A stretch of DNA of 64,000 bases from Actinomycetes bacterium (GTDB lineage: Bacteria; Actinomycetota; Acidimicrobiia; Acidimicrobiales; Ilumatobacteraceae), in assembly GCA_025356335.1 (NCBI GenBank), contig JANXUF010000033.1, positions 62,001-126,000 of the forward strand. Reading direction: 5' to 3'. The position numbers were made by a program, and so were the translations under genes. The stretch's first letter is position 1; every line of letters starts with the position of its first letter. Shown here one piece after another: positions 16,346 through 25,876 of the stretch. A model generated the notes under the pieces. That model had not been told where the DNA came from. It saw nothing but the letters and a program-made list of their open reading frames with translations, and ran no database searches.

Positions 16346-17599
16346 TCAGACCTCGACGACAGCTCGGAGTTCGTCGGTGATCGGTCCGACCGCGGAGACG
16401 ACGACCGGCCGGCTGAGTATCCGTTCGATTACCCGGTCGACGTCGCTGGAGCTCACGGCCTCCCAGCGGGCTGCCTGCTCCTCGGGCGAACGGATCGCAC
16501 CCATCGCCGTCAGCAGGCCGGCATTGCGGGCCATACGCGAGCCGCTGTCCTCGAGACCGAGGGCGAACGAGCCGGACAGATAGCCGCGAGCGATATCGAG
16601 TTCGTCGTTGGTGACACCGTGAGTACGGAGTCGGTCGAGTTCGATGCGGACGAGGCCGGCAACCTCCGCCGCCTGCTCGGGGCGAGCGCCGGCATAGATA
16701 CTCAACAGGCCACCATCGGAGTACAGCGAGGCACCCGAATAGACGCTGTAGACGAGTCCGCGTTTCTCGCGGATCTCCTCGAAAAGTCTGCTCGACATGC
16801 CACCGCCGAGGATGTGGTTCATGACGTCGAGCGCTTCGCGATCAGGATCCATACGGTCGAAGGCGCGGAACCCGAATGTCAGGTGGACCTGCTCGGTGTC
16901 GTCCTCCAACAGCGAGATGGCGCCAGGCGAGGACTCCGGCCGAATCCGTTCCGGCTTGGCGCCATCGACGCCGAGGTCGGCGAACGCCGCCGTGATCTGC
17001 CCGAGTACGACGTCGTGATCGATGTCGCCGGCGACGGCGACGACGGTGTTGTTCGATCGGTACCAGTAGGCGTGGAACTGCTGGATGTCGGCAGCGGTCG
17101 TTGCCATGACGGTCTCGACATCACCGGCGGTCTCGCGGCCGAGCGGATGCTCGGGAAACAGTGACGCCAGCAGCAGCCGGTGAGCGACATCGTCGGGACT
17201 GTCGTCGTCCATCGCCAGTTCTTCGAGAATGACCTTGCGTTCGGAGTCGACATCACTCTCGCGCAGCGCCGGACGAGACAGGACGTCGCCGAGCAACTCG
17301 ATGGCCATCGCCTGCGACCTGCGCGGCAGGCGGCAGTAGTAGGCCGTGTATTCTTTGGTCGTGAAGGCGTTCATGTCGCCGCCGACACGGTCGACCGATT
17401 CCGAGATCTGTTTTGCCGAACGATCAGCTGTGCCCTTGAACAGCAGGTGCTCGAGGAAGTGCGACGCTCCGGACAGTTCCGCCGGTTCGTCGCGGGCACC
17501 GACGCCGACCCAGACGCCAGCGGCCACCGACAACGCCCCAGGGACATTCTCGGTGGCCACCGTCAGGCCCTGCGACAATTGTGTGATCTGCGTTGACAC
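16346..17599 (-). CDS. M16 family zinc metallopeptidase (PepR-like)
   Basis: A 417-residue processing-peptidase-like protein with the inverted zinc motif HxxEH as 'HFLEH' (residues 47-51) and the distal Glu in 'RKVILEELAM'. The second, inactive M16 half holds 'GGGMSSRLFEEIREKRGLVY', the substrate-binding R/Y motif. The start is GTG. The gene follows pnp, as pepR does in other actinobacteria, but a strong terminator lies between them, so it probably has its own promoter or relies on read-through. Confidence 0.9.
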   Translation of the reverse strand: MSTQITQLSQGLTVATENVPGALSVAAGVWVGVGARDEPAELSGASHFLEHLLFKGTADRSAKQISESVDRVGGDMNAFTTKEYTAYYCRLPRRSQAMAIELLGDVLSRPALRESDVDSERKVILEELAMDDDSPDDVAHRLLLASLFPEHPLGRETAGDVETVMATTAADIQQFHAYWYRSNNTVVAVAGDIDHDVVLGQITAAFADLGVDGAKPERIRPESSPGAISLLEDDTEQVHLTFGFRAFDRMDPDREALDVMNHILGGGMSSRLFEEIREKRGLVYSVYSGASLYSDGGLLSIYAGARPEQAAEVAGLVRIELDRLRTHGVTNDELDIARGYLSGSFALGLEDSGSRMARNAGLLTAMGAIRSPEEQAARWEAVSSSDVDRVIERILSRPVVVSAVGPITDELRAVVEV

Positions 17600-17671
17600 A
17601 GGACCCCTCGTACGAAAGACACCTGTCGATCATCGACCGCCAGGCAAGTGAGTAGAACCGCGCATGGCGGC

Positions 17672-17718
17672 GAAAAGCGATCTGGCCAGACCGCTACCGA
17701 AGGTAACAGTCTGGCCAG
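17672..17718 (-). terminator. Rho-independent terminator of pnp
   Basis: On the minus strand a 17-bp stem (two G-U pairs) closes on a cTTCGg-type loop, and is followed by 'ATCGCTTTT'. The arms are 'CTGGCCAGACTGTTACC' and 'GGTAGCGGTCTGGCCAG'. It lies about 20 bp past the pnp stop and before the M16 peptidase gene. It is the clearest intrinsic terminator in the window. Confidence 0.8.
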
Positions 17719-17737
17719 CGCTCAGTGGTGGGATGTC

Positions 17738-20218
17738 TCAGCGGTGACGACGGCGACCGCGGTCGCCTCCGGCGCCGTTGCGGCCACGATCTCCGCCACT
17801 GCCGTCACGACGCGGTGCGTCGTCACGAGGCAGCGAGGATGCCGGGCCGAGATCGCCGAGTTCGCCGGCCAGTTCGGCGTCGAAGGCGTCCTCGAAGCTC
17901 AACGACGTGGGTGCCATCGCTGCGCCGACGGAGGCGTGCTCACCGTCGTCGGACGACGCAGTTGCCGACGGGGTCGACGGTGCCGAAGAATACGAAGCCG
18001 GTGCCGGTGACTCGCCGGACGGCGCAGCAGCGTCGTCTGCAAGGCTGAGGCTGACCTTGCCTTTTTCGTCGATCTCGTCGACGCGGACTTCGATCTCGTC
18101 ACCGAGGTTGACGACATCCTCCACCCGGTTGATCCGCTTGCCGCGGCCCAACTTGGAGATGTGGATGAGGCCGTCACGACCCGGAAGGATGTTGACGAAG
18201 GCACCGAACTTGGTGATGTTGACGACGCGACCCATGTAGGTGGCACCGACATCGGCCGACGGCGGGGCGATGATCAGCATGATCCGGTAGCGGGCGTCTT
18301 CGACCTTGCGGCCGTCGACGGAACCGATGGTGACGGTTCCGACGACACCGTCGTCGTCGATATTGACGTCGGCGCCGGTCTCCTGCTGGATCGTGTTGAT
18401 GACCTTGCCCTTCGGCCCGATCACCTCTCCGATGCGGTCCAACGGGATGTTGAAACTGAGGATCTTCGGTGCCGTGTCACGGACTTCCGAACGCGGCTCG
18501 GAAATCGCTTCGTTCATCACCTCGAGGATCTGCAGGCGGGCTTCTTTGGCCTGCTGCAGAGCGGCGGCGAGCACATCGGCGGGGATGCCGTCGATCTTCG
18601 TGTCGAGCTGCAGAGCGGTGACCACGTCAGCCGTTCCGGCAACCTTGAAGTCCATGTCGCCGAAGGCGTCCTCGGAACCGAGGATGTCGGTCAGCGTCGT
18701 GTACTTGCCATCGGCATAGATGAGGCCCATGGCGATACCGGCGACAGGCGCCTTGATCGGCACACCGGCGTCCATCAACGCCAGCGACGAACCGCAGACC
18801 GAGGCCATCGACGTCGAGCCGTTCGAACTCATCACTTCGCTGACGAGACGCAGCGAGTAGGCAAACGATTCCTGCGACGGGACGACCGGCAACAGGGCCC
18901 GCTCGGCGAGCGCGCCGTGGCCGATCTCGCGACGCTTCGGCGAACCGACACGGCCGGTCTCGCCGTTGGCCCACGGGGCCATGTTGTAGTGGTGCATGTA
19001 GCGCTTGGTCGTGTCAGGCGTCAACGTATCGAGCTGCTGGTTCATGCGCGGCATCGCCAAGGTGGCGACCGTCAGGACCTGCGTCTCGCCGCGCTGGAAC
19101 AGTCCGGAGCCGTGAGCCGTGGCCAACACGCCGATCTCGGCGGAGACCGGACGGAGATCGCGGACACCGCGGCCGTCCATCCGGATTCCCTCGTCGAGCA
19201 CACGCTGGCGCACGAGCTTCTTCGTCAGGCTGCGGAACGCGTCCTTGATCTCCTTGGTGCGCCCGGCGAATTCGCCGGGTGCCTCGGAAGTTCCTGCCAG
19301 TTCGGCGACGGTCTCCTTGGCGGCGGCGTCGGTAGCGGCATTGCGGTCCGTCTTCTGCGTGATCTTGATGATCTCTGCAAGCTTCGGCGAGCCGACACGC
19401 TGGACGGCTTCCCACACGTCGGTGCCGTAGTCGAGGACCGGGTTGTAGGACAGCGGCTTGATCGGGCCATGGGCCTCGATCACGGCGGCGAGCAGCTGGC
19501 GCTGGAGGCCGATGCTCTCTTTGATCCACACCTTCGACGCTTCGAGGCCTCCGGCGATGACTTCTTCTGTCACCTTCGGGGCGCCGGCTTCGTAGTACGT
19601 GAAACTCTTCTCGGTGCCACCGGCTTCGACCATCATGATGGCGACATCGCCGTTGTCGAGCTCACGGCCGGCGACGACGAGTTCGAAGGTGCCTTCGTGG
19701 CCCTCTTCGAAGGTGGGGTGCGGGATCCATGTGCCCTCTTGGCTGAAGGCGACGCGGACGGCGCCGATCGGGCCGTCGAAGGGGATGCCGCTGATCATGA
19801 ACGCGGCGGAAGCGGCGTTGATGCTGATGATGTCGTGCGGGTTTTCCTGGTCAGCGCCGAGGATCGTCAGGACGACCTGTGTCTCGTTACGGTACCCGTC
19901 GGCGAACGCCGGCCGCAGCGGGCGGTCGGTCAGGCGGCAGGTGAGGATTGCGTTCTCGCTCGGGCGGCCTTCACGACGGAAGAATGCGCCGGGGATCTTG
20001 CCGGCAGCGTAAGCACGCTCTTCGACATCGACGGTGAGCGGGAAGAAGTCGATGCCATCTCGGACATCCTTGGCTGCGTTGGCGGTTGCCAACACGGTGG
20101 TCCGTCCGAGACTGACGACAACTGCACCCTGCGACTGCGGGGCGAACTTGCCGGTCTCGAACGAGAGCGTCTTCTCAGTACCGGCGACCGGTGCTGAGAC
20201 ACGAATGGCCTCTGCCAT
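17738..20218 (-). CDS. pnp: Polyribonucleotide nucleotidyltransferase (PNPase)
   Basis: The 3'-5' phosphorolytic exoribonuclease, 826 residues from this start. Order: RNase PH-like domain 1, helical linker, RNase PH-like domain 2 ('DGRGVRDLRPVSAEIGVLAT', 'GSSLALMDAGVPI'), KH domain ('DRIGEVIGPKGKVINTI'), S1 domain ('YMGRVVNITKFGAFVNILPG'). An Arg/Gly/Asp-rich disordered tail follows, more common in actinobacterial PNPases. The start at 20218 is set by 'aagaaaggaatcaca' and by the family N-terminus; the ORF-track start 76 codons upstream is spurious. Two hairpins occupy the 259-bp leader behind rpsO. Confidence 0.97.
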   Translation of the reverse strand: MAEAIRVSAPVAGTEKTLSFETGKFAPQSQGAVVVSLGRTTVLATANAAKDVRDGIDFFPLTVDVEERAYAAGKIPGAFFRREGRPSENAILTCRLTDRPLRPAFADGYRNETQVVLTILGADQENPHDIISINAASAAFMISGIPFDGPIGAVRVAFSQEGTWIPHPTFEEGHEGTFELVVAGRELDNGDVAIMMVEAGGTEKSFTYYEAGAPKVTEEVIAGGLEASKVWIKESIGLQRQLLAAVIEAHGPIKPLSYNPVLDYGTDVWEAVQRVGSPKLAEIIKITQKTDRNAATDAAAKETVAELAGTSEAPGEFAGRTKEIKDAFRSLTKKLVRQRVLDEGIRMDGRGVRDLRPVSAEIGVLATAHGSGLFQRGETQVLTVATLAMPRMNQQLDTLTPDTTKRYMHHYNMAPWANGETGRVGSPKRREIGHGALAERALLPVVPSQESFAYSLRLVSEVMSSNGSTSMASVCGSSLALMDAGVPIKAPVAGIAMGLIYADGKYTTLTDILGSEDAFGDMDFKVAGTADVVTALQLDTKIDGIPADVLAAALQQAKEARLQILEVMNEAISEPRSEVRDTAPKILSFNIPLDRIGEVIGPKGKVINTIQQETGADVNIDDDGVVGTVTIGSVDGRKVEDARYRIMLIIAPPSADVGATYMGRVVNITKFGAFVNILPGRDGLIHISKLGRGKRINRVEDVVNLGDEIEVRVDEIDEKGKVSLSLADDAAAPSGESPAPASYSSAPSTPSATASSDDGEHASVGAAMAPTSLSFEDAFDAELAGELGDLGPASSLPRDDAPRRDGSGGDRGRNGAGGDRGRRRHR

Positions 20219-20292
20219 TGTGATTCCTTTCTTGGATGCGCCACCCTGGCGCAATTCCTGTTGGAAGCAAGGCCCGGTTCCCAGTCGGCAAG

Positions 20293-20329
20293 CTCCCGTG
20301 CTGCACCTGCACATGCGGTGGAGCGGGAG
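20293..20329 (-). promoter_or_regulatory. Hairpin in the pnp 5' leader
   Basis: CTCCCG(tg)CTGCACC and GGTGGAGCGGGAG can pair over 12 of 13 positions with a 9-nt loop, about 75 nt upstream of the pnp start. In E. coli a comparable leader hairpin is cut by RNase III and then used by PNPase for autoregulation; the same role here is inference. Confidence 0.45.
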
Positions 20330-20435
20330 AATCTCGACTGACAACCGACTCCTGTACCTCGGTTTTTGGTTTGCCCCTGTGACGTCGGGACCCCCGTTTG
20401 ATCGGTACTTCAGTGAATGAAGCGCAGATGTGGAA

Positions 20436-20458
20436 CGAGCGGCCATGCTGGCCGCTCG
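20436..20458 (-). terminator. Hairpin after rpsO (attenuator or processing site)
   Basis: A perfect 9-bp stem CGAGCGGCC/GGCCGCTCG with a 5-nt loop begins 20 bp after the rpsO stop. No T-run follows, so complete termination is unlikely; partial termination or RNase processing between rpsO and pnp is more plausible. Confidence 0.5.
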
Positions 20459-20477
20459 CTCACAGACACTTCATTTG

Positions 20478-20732
20478 TCAGCGACGCAGACCGTTCTTCT
20501 GAACGATTGCCCGGTAGCGCTCGACGTCGATGTTCTTGGCATAGTCAAGCATGCGACGGCGGCGGCCGACCATCATCAGCAGCCCGCGACGGCTGTGGTG
20601 GTCCTTTTTGTGGACCTTGAGGTGCTCGGTGAGCTGGTTGATCCGCGCGGTGAGCAATGCAACCTGGACTTCCGGGGAACCGGTGTCCGTGTCGTGTACT
20701 CGGTGCGCGGCGATCGTGTCCTGTGTGGACAT
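20478..20732 (-). CDS. rpsO: 30S ribosomal protein S15
   Basis: An 84-residue S15, a primary 16S rRNA binder of the small-subunit platform. '[20 protein letters not shown]', '[20 protein letters not shown]' and the terminal 'GLRR' are diagnostic. The start at 20732 is supported by 'cagaaggaaggcaacgat' and by length; the ORF-track form adds ten residues. Linked to pnp as in most bacteria, but separated from ribF, its usual upstream neighbour. Confidence 0.97.
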   Translation of the reverse strand: MSTQDTIAAHRVHDTDTGSPEVQVALLTARINQLTEHLKVHKKDHHSRRGLLMMVGRRRRMLDYAKNIDVERYRAIVQKNGLRR

Positions 20733-20953
20733 ATCGTTGCCTTCCTTCTGACTTGACGTCACGTGATGGAGGTCGCACCCACCAACGGTGGCAGATGCAT
20801 CACGCCAGGGCCTGGGCTCCGACGGACGGCAGCAACGCTATCGGCCGGACTGTCAAATCCCTCGACAGCAACGTCGCAGCTCAGAGCGTATTCATGACGA
20901 TGTCATCACCGTCTGCAGGAACAGCTGGGCATCGCCCAACCCTGTCATGTCCC

Positions 20954-22525
20954 CTACAGGTCGACCATCGGCTTCAGGGTCAAGCTCGGCTCGTCACGCT
21001 GCAGCCGCTCGAGGCGGTACTTGTTCTCGAACAGCGCCAGCAACGCACCGTCGCTGCGGTCGGCGATACGGATACCGCCGATCTCGCGCAACTTCTGCGC
21101 CGTCGCAGCATCGGTACGCCTGACGACCTGGATGTTGTTGCCGCCGAGTTCGACCTCGACGTTGTACTCGGCACGCATGCGATGCTTGAAGACGTCCATT
21201 TGCAGTGCCCCGACGGTGGCGATGATCGGTCGGGAATGATTCCCGTCTTCGATCAGCGCCTGGATCACGCCCTCGGCATCGAGCTGCTCGACACCGGTGC
21301 GGAACTGCTTGGCCTTCGAGACGTCGAGTGGACGGGCCGAGGCGAACACCTCCGGTTCGAACCGCGGCAGGGGTGGGAACTCGACCGGCGGACCGGCGTA
21401 GACGGTCTCGCCGATGCGCAGGTTACGTGCGTTGACGAGTGCGACGATGTCGCCGGGGAACGCCTCTTCGACGGTCTCGCGCTCTTGGCCGAGGACCGAT
21501 GCAGCGTGCTTGGTCGTCACGACCCTGCCGTTCGACGACTGCGTCAACGGCTCGCCGCGCTCGAAGCGGCCGGAGCACGCCCGCACGAAGGCCATCTGGT
21601 CGCGGTGCGACGGATCGACGTTGGCCTGGATCTTGAAGACGATGCCGGCGAACGGAGCGTCCAACGGACGCATTGCCCCGTCGACCTGTTCACGCGGCGT
21701 CGGCGACGGGGCGATCGAGACGAGCGCGTCGAGCAGTTGGCGCACACCCTGATTCGTCAGCGCAGAGCCGGCGAGCACGGCAGACAACTGGCCGGACTCG
21801 AACGCCTCCTGATCCCAACCCCCGTACGACAGGTCGAGCAGTTCGCACTCCTCCCGAGCTTGCCCGAGCGCAGCACCGGCGAGGGCGATGGCGTCGTCGC
21901 CCTTCAACGTTTCTTCGTCGCCGATGAAGGCGCCGCGGGCAGTACGATCCGCCCGGATCAGCACATCCTGTCGGGTGTCGAGCAAACCGAAGAGAGCGCC
22001 ACTCGGACCGACGGGCCACATCAGCGGTGCGAGTGCGAGGTCGAGTGTGTTGGCGATGTCATCCGCCAACTCCAACGGCGTCAGACCTGGGCGGTCCTGC
22101 TTGTTGAGGAAGGTGATGATCGGAGTGTTGCGAGCGCGGCAGACCTCGAACAGCTTGCGGGTCTGTGGTTCGATGCCCTTCGCCGAATCGAGCACCATCA
22201 CCGCAGCATCGACGGCAGTCAGTACGCGGTACGTGTCCTCGGAGAAGTCCTTGTGGCCAGGCGTGTCGAGGAGGTTCATCATGCAGTCGCCGTAGGGAAA
22301 CTGCAGCACGGTCGACGAGACGGAAATGCCTCGTTCGCGCTCCATCTCCATCCAGTCCGACCGTGCAGCCGTGCGACCGCCACGCGCTTTGACGGCACCG
22401 GCGCTCTGGACGACACCGGCGTACAGCAACAGCTTTTCGGTCAGCGTCGTCTTGCCGGCGTCAGGATGCGAGATGATCGCGAAGGTCCGACGACGAGCCG
22501 CTTCGGTGACGACGTCGCTGCTCAT
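20954..22525 (-). CDS. prfC: Peptide chain release factor 3
   Basis: A 523-residue translational GTPase that recycles RF1/RF2. G1 'SHPDAGKTTLTEKLL', G2 'ERGISVSS', G3 'LLDTPGHKDFSEDTYR', G4 'FLNKQDRPG'. The RF3-specific region 'SRPIIATVGALQMDVFKHRM' near the C-terminus separates it from EF-G and TetM. RF3 is patchily distributed among bacteria, and here it sits in a block that splits ribF from rpsO. A 221-bp gap with no recognised feature separates it from rpsO. Confidence 0.94.
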   Translation of the reverse strand: MSSDVVTEAARRRTFAIISHPDAGKTTLTEKLLLYAGVVQSAGAVKARGGRTAARSDWMEMERERGISVSSTVLQFPYGDCMMNLLDTPGHKDFSEDTYRVLTAVDAAVMVLDSAKGIEPQTRKLFEVCRARNTPIITFLNKQDRPGLTPLELADDIANTLDLALAPLMWPVGPSGALFGLLDTRQDVLIRADRTARGAFIGDEETLKGDDAIALAGAALGQAREECELLDLSYGGWDQEAFESGQLSAVLAGSALTNQGVRQLLDALVSIAPSPTPREQVDGAMRPLDAPFAGIVFKIQANVDPSHRDQMAFVRACSGRFERGEPLTQSSNGRVVTTKHAASVLGQERETVEEAFPGDIVALVNARNLRIGETVYAGPPVEFPPLPRFEPEVFASARPLDVSKAKQFRTGVEQLDAEGVIQALIEDGNHSRPIIATVGALQMDVFKHRMRAEYNVEVELGGNNIQVVRRTDAATAQKLREIGGIRIADRSDGALLALFENKYRLERLQRDEPSLTLKPMVDL

Positions 22526-22561
22526 ACGCCGGCCACGCTACCGATGAATCACTGCAGAGAT

Positions 22562-23545
22562 TCAGGACACCATCGGTAGCACGATCTTGGCGGCGAGCTC
22601 GATCGTCTCGAGATCATTGGCCAAACCGGTGTTGAAGATGATGCCGTCGATGCCGGTGTCGAGGATCGCCTGTACCTCTGCAGCGACCTCGTCAGGACCT
22701 CCGTAGATCACCATCGACTTGACCTGCGCCTGCATCTCCTCCGGCAGGTCGGCGACCTTCGCTCCGCCGAGGCGGACGGACAGCTTCGCTTCCGCAGCTT
22801 CCATCGTCGGCGCAGCGATCAATGTCGCCAGCCTGGTGCGGCAGATCTCCTTCGGATCTCGACCGAGGTTGGCGCAGTGCTCGTCGAGTACGCCGATCAA
22901 GCGCGTGAGCTGCGCGGTATCTCCGAAGAGGTTGCAGGCGTCAGCGTATTGGGCGACCATCCGCAGCGTCTTCTTCTCGCCGCTGCCACCGATGAGCACC
23001 GGCGGGCCACCGGCCTGGACCGGCTTCGGGAAGTTCATCGCCTCCTTGGTGTGGAACCACTTGCCGTCGAACGTCGTGTGCTCGTTCACGAACATGCTCT
23101 TGACGATCTGCAACGCTTCTTCGAGCTTCTCGAATCGTTCGGTGAAGCTGCCGAACTCGAAGCCGTATGCGTCGTGTTCCTGCTCGAACCACCCGGCACC
23201 GATCGCCCAGATCGCCCGCCCGGACGACACGATGTCGAGCGTCGAGACGACCTTGGCGAGGAACGCCGGGTTGCGGTACGTGACACCGCCGACCATCGCC
23301 CCGAGGCGGACCTTCTTCGTCCTGGCGGCGATCGCCGAAAGGATCGTGTAGCACTCGAGCATGTTCTCGCTCGGCTGACCGATCATCGCCAACTGATAGA
23401 AGTGGTCCATCACGTAGACGGAGTCGTAGCCCGATTCCTCGGCCAACACCGCCTGGGCGAGGACGGCTTCGAACAGTTCGCTGCTCGGGACATCGGGATA
23501 GGTGAAGCTCGGAATCTGTAGGCCAAGTTTGATCAGATCGCTCAT
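22562..23545 (-). CDS. LLM class (probably F420-dependent) oxidoreductase
   Basis: A 327-residue luciferase-like barrel: 'ESGYDSVYVMDHFYQLAMIG', 'LGAMVGGVTYRNPAFLAKVV', 'SSGRAIWAIGAGWFEQEHDA'. The region 'PVLIGGSGEKKTLRMVAQYA' matches the phosphate/cofactor-binding part of F420-dependent members. The gene is 36 bp upstream of prfC on the same strand and divergent from the chorismate mutase-VOC gene. Substrate unknown. Confidence 0.83.
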   Translation of the reverse strand: MSDLIKLGLQIPSFTYPDVPSSELFEAVLAQAVLAEESGYDSVYVMDHFYQLAMIGQPSENMLECYTILSAIAARTKKVRLGAMVGGVTYRNPAFLAKVVSTLDIVSSGRAIWAIGAGWFEQEHDAYGFEFGSFTERFEKLEEALQIVKSMFVNEHTTFDGKWFHTKEAMNFPKPVQAGGPPVLIGGSGEKKTLRMVAQYADACNLFGDTAQLTRLIGVLDEHCANLGRDPKEICRTRLATLIAAPTMEAAEAKLSVRLGGAKVADLPEEMQAQVKSMVIYGGPDEVAAEVQAILDTGIDGIIFNTGLANDLETIELAAKIVLPMVS

Positions 23546-23646
23546 GATTCGTTTCTACATGGCACGAGCGACATTCACTCACGAATCGGCGATTATTCGG
23601 AGGTTCCTCCGGTTATCCCCGCGGAGCTCCAACTGCGATCTGTCGG

Positions 23647-24459
23647 ATGAAGCGACGAAGCGGGCATCTGGCGTCTACCGTTTCACGGGTGAGCGACCTG
23701 GCAGCACTCCGTGCACGCATCGACGAACTCGATCGGCAACTCGTGCGCGTTGTCGCTGCCCGCCTCGCCGTCTGCGAAGAGGTCGCCCAGTTGAAGGCCG
23801 GCTCCGACACTCCGGTGATCCAACCTCAACGGGTGCGCGACGTCGTGACCTCGCGCCGCCAATGGGCGATCGACGACGGCGTCGACCCTGACTTCGTCGA
23901 GCAGCTGGTACGCGTGCTGCTGAGTGAAACTCACCGCATCGAAGTCGCCGGTGCGAGACCCGACCCGGCGCCCGACAAGCTGGCCGCCAGCCAGCAACGA
24001 TCTGCGATCGACACCGTGGCCACGCGCATCGACCACGTCGTCGTCGCCGTCAAAGACCTCGACCGCGCCGTGGACCTCTTCTCGAACCAGCTCGGATTCC
24101 ACCGCGAGCCGCTCGCCGGCGGGGAGGCACCGGGGTTGGCGGCGATGACGGCAGGTGGCGTGACCGTCGTGCTCGTGTCCGCCGAGGCCAGTGCGTCGAT
24201 CGCCGACTATCTGGCCACCAACGATTCGGGGGTGCAGCACATCGCCATCGAGGTACTCAACGCCCGCTACGCCAGAGCGTCATTGGAAGCCAACAACGCT
24301 GCGCTGCTGACCGACATCGTCGTCGACGAGCACGGCCACGAGCAGTTCTTCACTGTCAAGGACCCGATGAGCGGCGTGCAGATCGGATTCATCTCACGTA
24401 CGGGTCACCGTGTCGGGGTCAGTGCCGCCAACGTGTTGGCACTCTTCGATTCGCTGTGA
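23647..24459 (+). CDS. Chorismate mutase-VOC domain fusion protein
   Basis: A 270-residue two-domain protein. Residues about 17-100 form an AroQ-type chorismate mutase ('LAALRARIDELDRQLVRVVA', 'RLAVCEEVAQLK', 'VIQPQRVRDVV'); the Arg, Arg, Lys and Gln expected at the active site can be aligned by eye. Residues about 127-260 form a VOC domain like the 4-hydroxyphenylpyruvate dioxygenase group ('RIDHVVVAVKDLDRAVDLFS', 'SGVQHIAIEV'), but the third metal ligand position reads 'GVQIGF', with no Glu. The start may be this ATG or GTG at 23689. Its stop overlaps the next gene (GTGA). The reaction of the fusion is unknown. Confidence 0.75.
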   Translation: MKRRSGHLASTVSRVSDLAALRARIDELDRQLVRVVAARLAVCEEVAQLKAGSDTPVIQPQRVRDVVTSRRQWAIDDGVDPDFVEQLVRVLLSETHRIEVAGARPDPAPDKLAASQQRSAIDTVATRIDHVVVAVKDLDRAVDLFSNQLGFHREPLAGGEAPGLAAMTAGGVTVVLVSAEASASIADYLATNDSGVQHIAIEVLNARYARASLEANNAALLTDIVVDEHGHEQFFTVKDPMSGVQIGFISRTGHRVGVSAANVLALFDSL

Positions 24460-25808
24460 GACAGGCCGGCCGGCAGATGGGACTCGGACGGACAATTGCC
24501 GTATTGACGACGGCGATCGTCTCGCTCGGAGCATGTTCCAGCACCTCCTCGACCGCTCCCACGACGACCGCAGCCGGCGCTGTGACCAACACCCCTGGGG
24601 ACACGACAACGGCGGTCTCCACCGTCGCCGGGTCGATCCCGACCGAAACGACTGCTCCCGGAACCGATGGCGGGGGAACCGCACCGGCCACCGCTGACGC
24701 GACCACCGCTGCGAGCGCAGCGACGACACTACCCGTCATCTCGACGAGCCCGGCGAACGCCGCTCCGTCGGGGACCGTCACCGCTGTCAAGGCTGGCTTC
24801 CTCGTTGCCGCCGACCGCTGTGCCGCCAACAAGGCTGCGGGCCCGATCACTTTCGCGACGGGCCTCGACTTCGCCGCGTCGGCAGCCACCGTCGATGTCC
24901 TCGTCGCCAAACAGGCGCGCTACTTCGAACAGATGTGTCTCGATGTGCAGATCAAACCGGGTCGCTCGACCGACAACTATGCCGCTGTCGGCCAGAACCA
25001 GGTGCAGTTCGGTGCCGCCGATTCGTTCAGCGAAGTGATGCAGTACGGAGCGAGCACGCAATCGAACTTCGTCGTGCTCTCCGAGGAGGGGAAGACACCG
25101 CTCGACACGCTGATCGTCAAGGACGGAGCGGCTCCCACGGTCGCCGATCTTCGTGGTCAGACGATCGGTGTCGACGGCACGATCCCGACGCCGATCCAGG
25201 CAATGTTGGCGGCCAACAGCCTCGTCGCCGGGACGGATTACCAGGTCGCCGATATCCAGCAACAGTACGGGCTCGATCCGACGGTACAGATCGCCATCCC
25301 GACGATCGCCGCCTTCCCCGCCTCGAAATCCGTGCAACCAGGCGTGCTCAATCGGGCAATCGTGAAGTACCACACGTTCGATCCGAGCGACGCCGGCATC
25401 CCCGGCAACTTCGGCCTGCTCTACACCAACCAGGCGTTTGCGACCGAGTTCCCGAGTGCGGTCCAGGATTTCGTCCGCGCATCGATGCGCGGCCTGGAGG
25501 ATGCCACCGATGACGTCGGCGCAGCATCGAAGACGGCCTACGACCTGGCGATCGCCGAGGGCAACCCCGCTGCGCTGACCCCCGACGGTGAGAACTACCG
25601 CTGGAGGACCGAGGCGGACCTGATCGCCAAGTCGACGCCGCCTGGACAGCCGTATGGCATTCCCGATGTCGCCGGGCTGCAGGCGGAGGTCGACAGTGAT
25701 GCCAACCTCGGCCGTTTCGGCAGTACCAAGCCGATTATCGACACCCACGTCGACGTCAACACCATCGCCAGTGTCTACAACGCAGACGGCAAGGTCATCT
25801 GGCCCTGA
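24456..25808 (+). CDS. Orphan ABC substrate-binding lipoprotein (NMT1/THI5-like)
   Basis: A 450-residue exported lipoprotein: basic N-terminus, hydrophobic segment, lipobox 'VSLGAC', a Thr/Ala/Pro-rich linker to about residue 110, then a binding domain with 'TVDVLVAKQARYFEQMCLDV' and 'DLRGQTIGVDGTIPTPIQAM'. This resembles proteins that bind pyrimidine precursors, taurine or nitrate-like ligands. No permease or ATPase gene is adjacent. The start may be GTG at 24456 (overlapping the previous stop) or ATG at 24477. The tight coupling to the chorismate mutase fusion suggests a shared, possibly aromatic, substrate; this is only inference. Confidence 0.7.
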   Translation: MRQAGRQMGLGRTIAVLTTAIVSLGACSSTSSTAPTTTAAGAVTNTPGDTTTAVSTVAGSIPTETTAPGTDGGGTAPATADATTAASAATTLPVISTSPANAAPSGTVTAVKAGFLVAADRCAANKAAGPITFATGLDFAASAATVDVLVAKQARYFEQMCLDVQIKPGRSTDNYAAVGQNQVQFGAADSFSEVMQYGASTQSNFVVLSEEGKTPLDTLIVKDGAAPTVADLRGQTIGVDGTIPTPIQAMLAANSLVAGTDYQVADIQQQYGLDPTVQIAIPTIAAFPASKSVQPGVLNRAIVKYHTFDPSDAGIPGNFGLLYTNQAFATEFPSAVQDFVRASMRGLEDATDDVGAASKTAYDLAIAEGNPAALTPDGENYRWRTEADLIAKSTPPGQPYGIPDVAGLQAEVDSDANLGRFGSTKPIIDTHVDVNTIASVYNADGKVIWP

Positions 25809-25876
25809 CGCCTCCCCGTCCTCGCTACCCCCGCCTCCCCAGCCCAGCCTCCCCAGCCCAGCCTCTGACACCCCCG

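Noticed and set aside
18161-20197. 678-residue plus-strand ORF
   Set aside because: Antisense shadow of pnp; composition is typical of reversed high-GC coding sequence.
20657-22579. 640-residue plus-strand ORF
   Set aside because: Antisense shadow of prfC, spanning also the rpsO upstream region.
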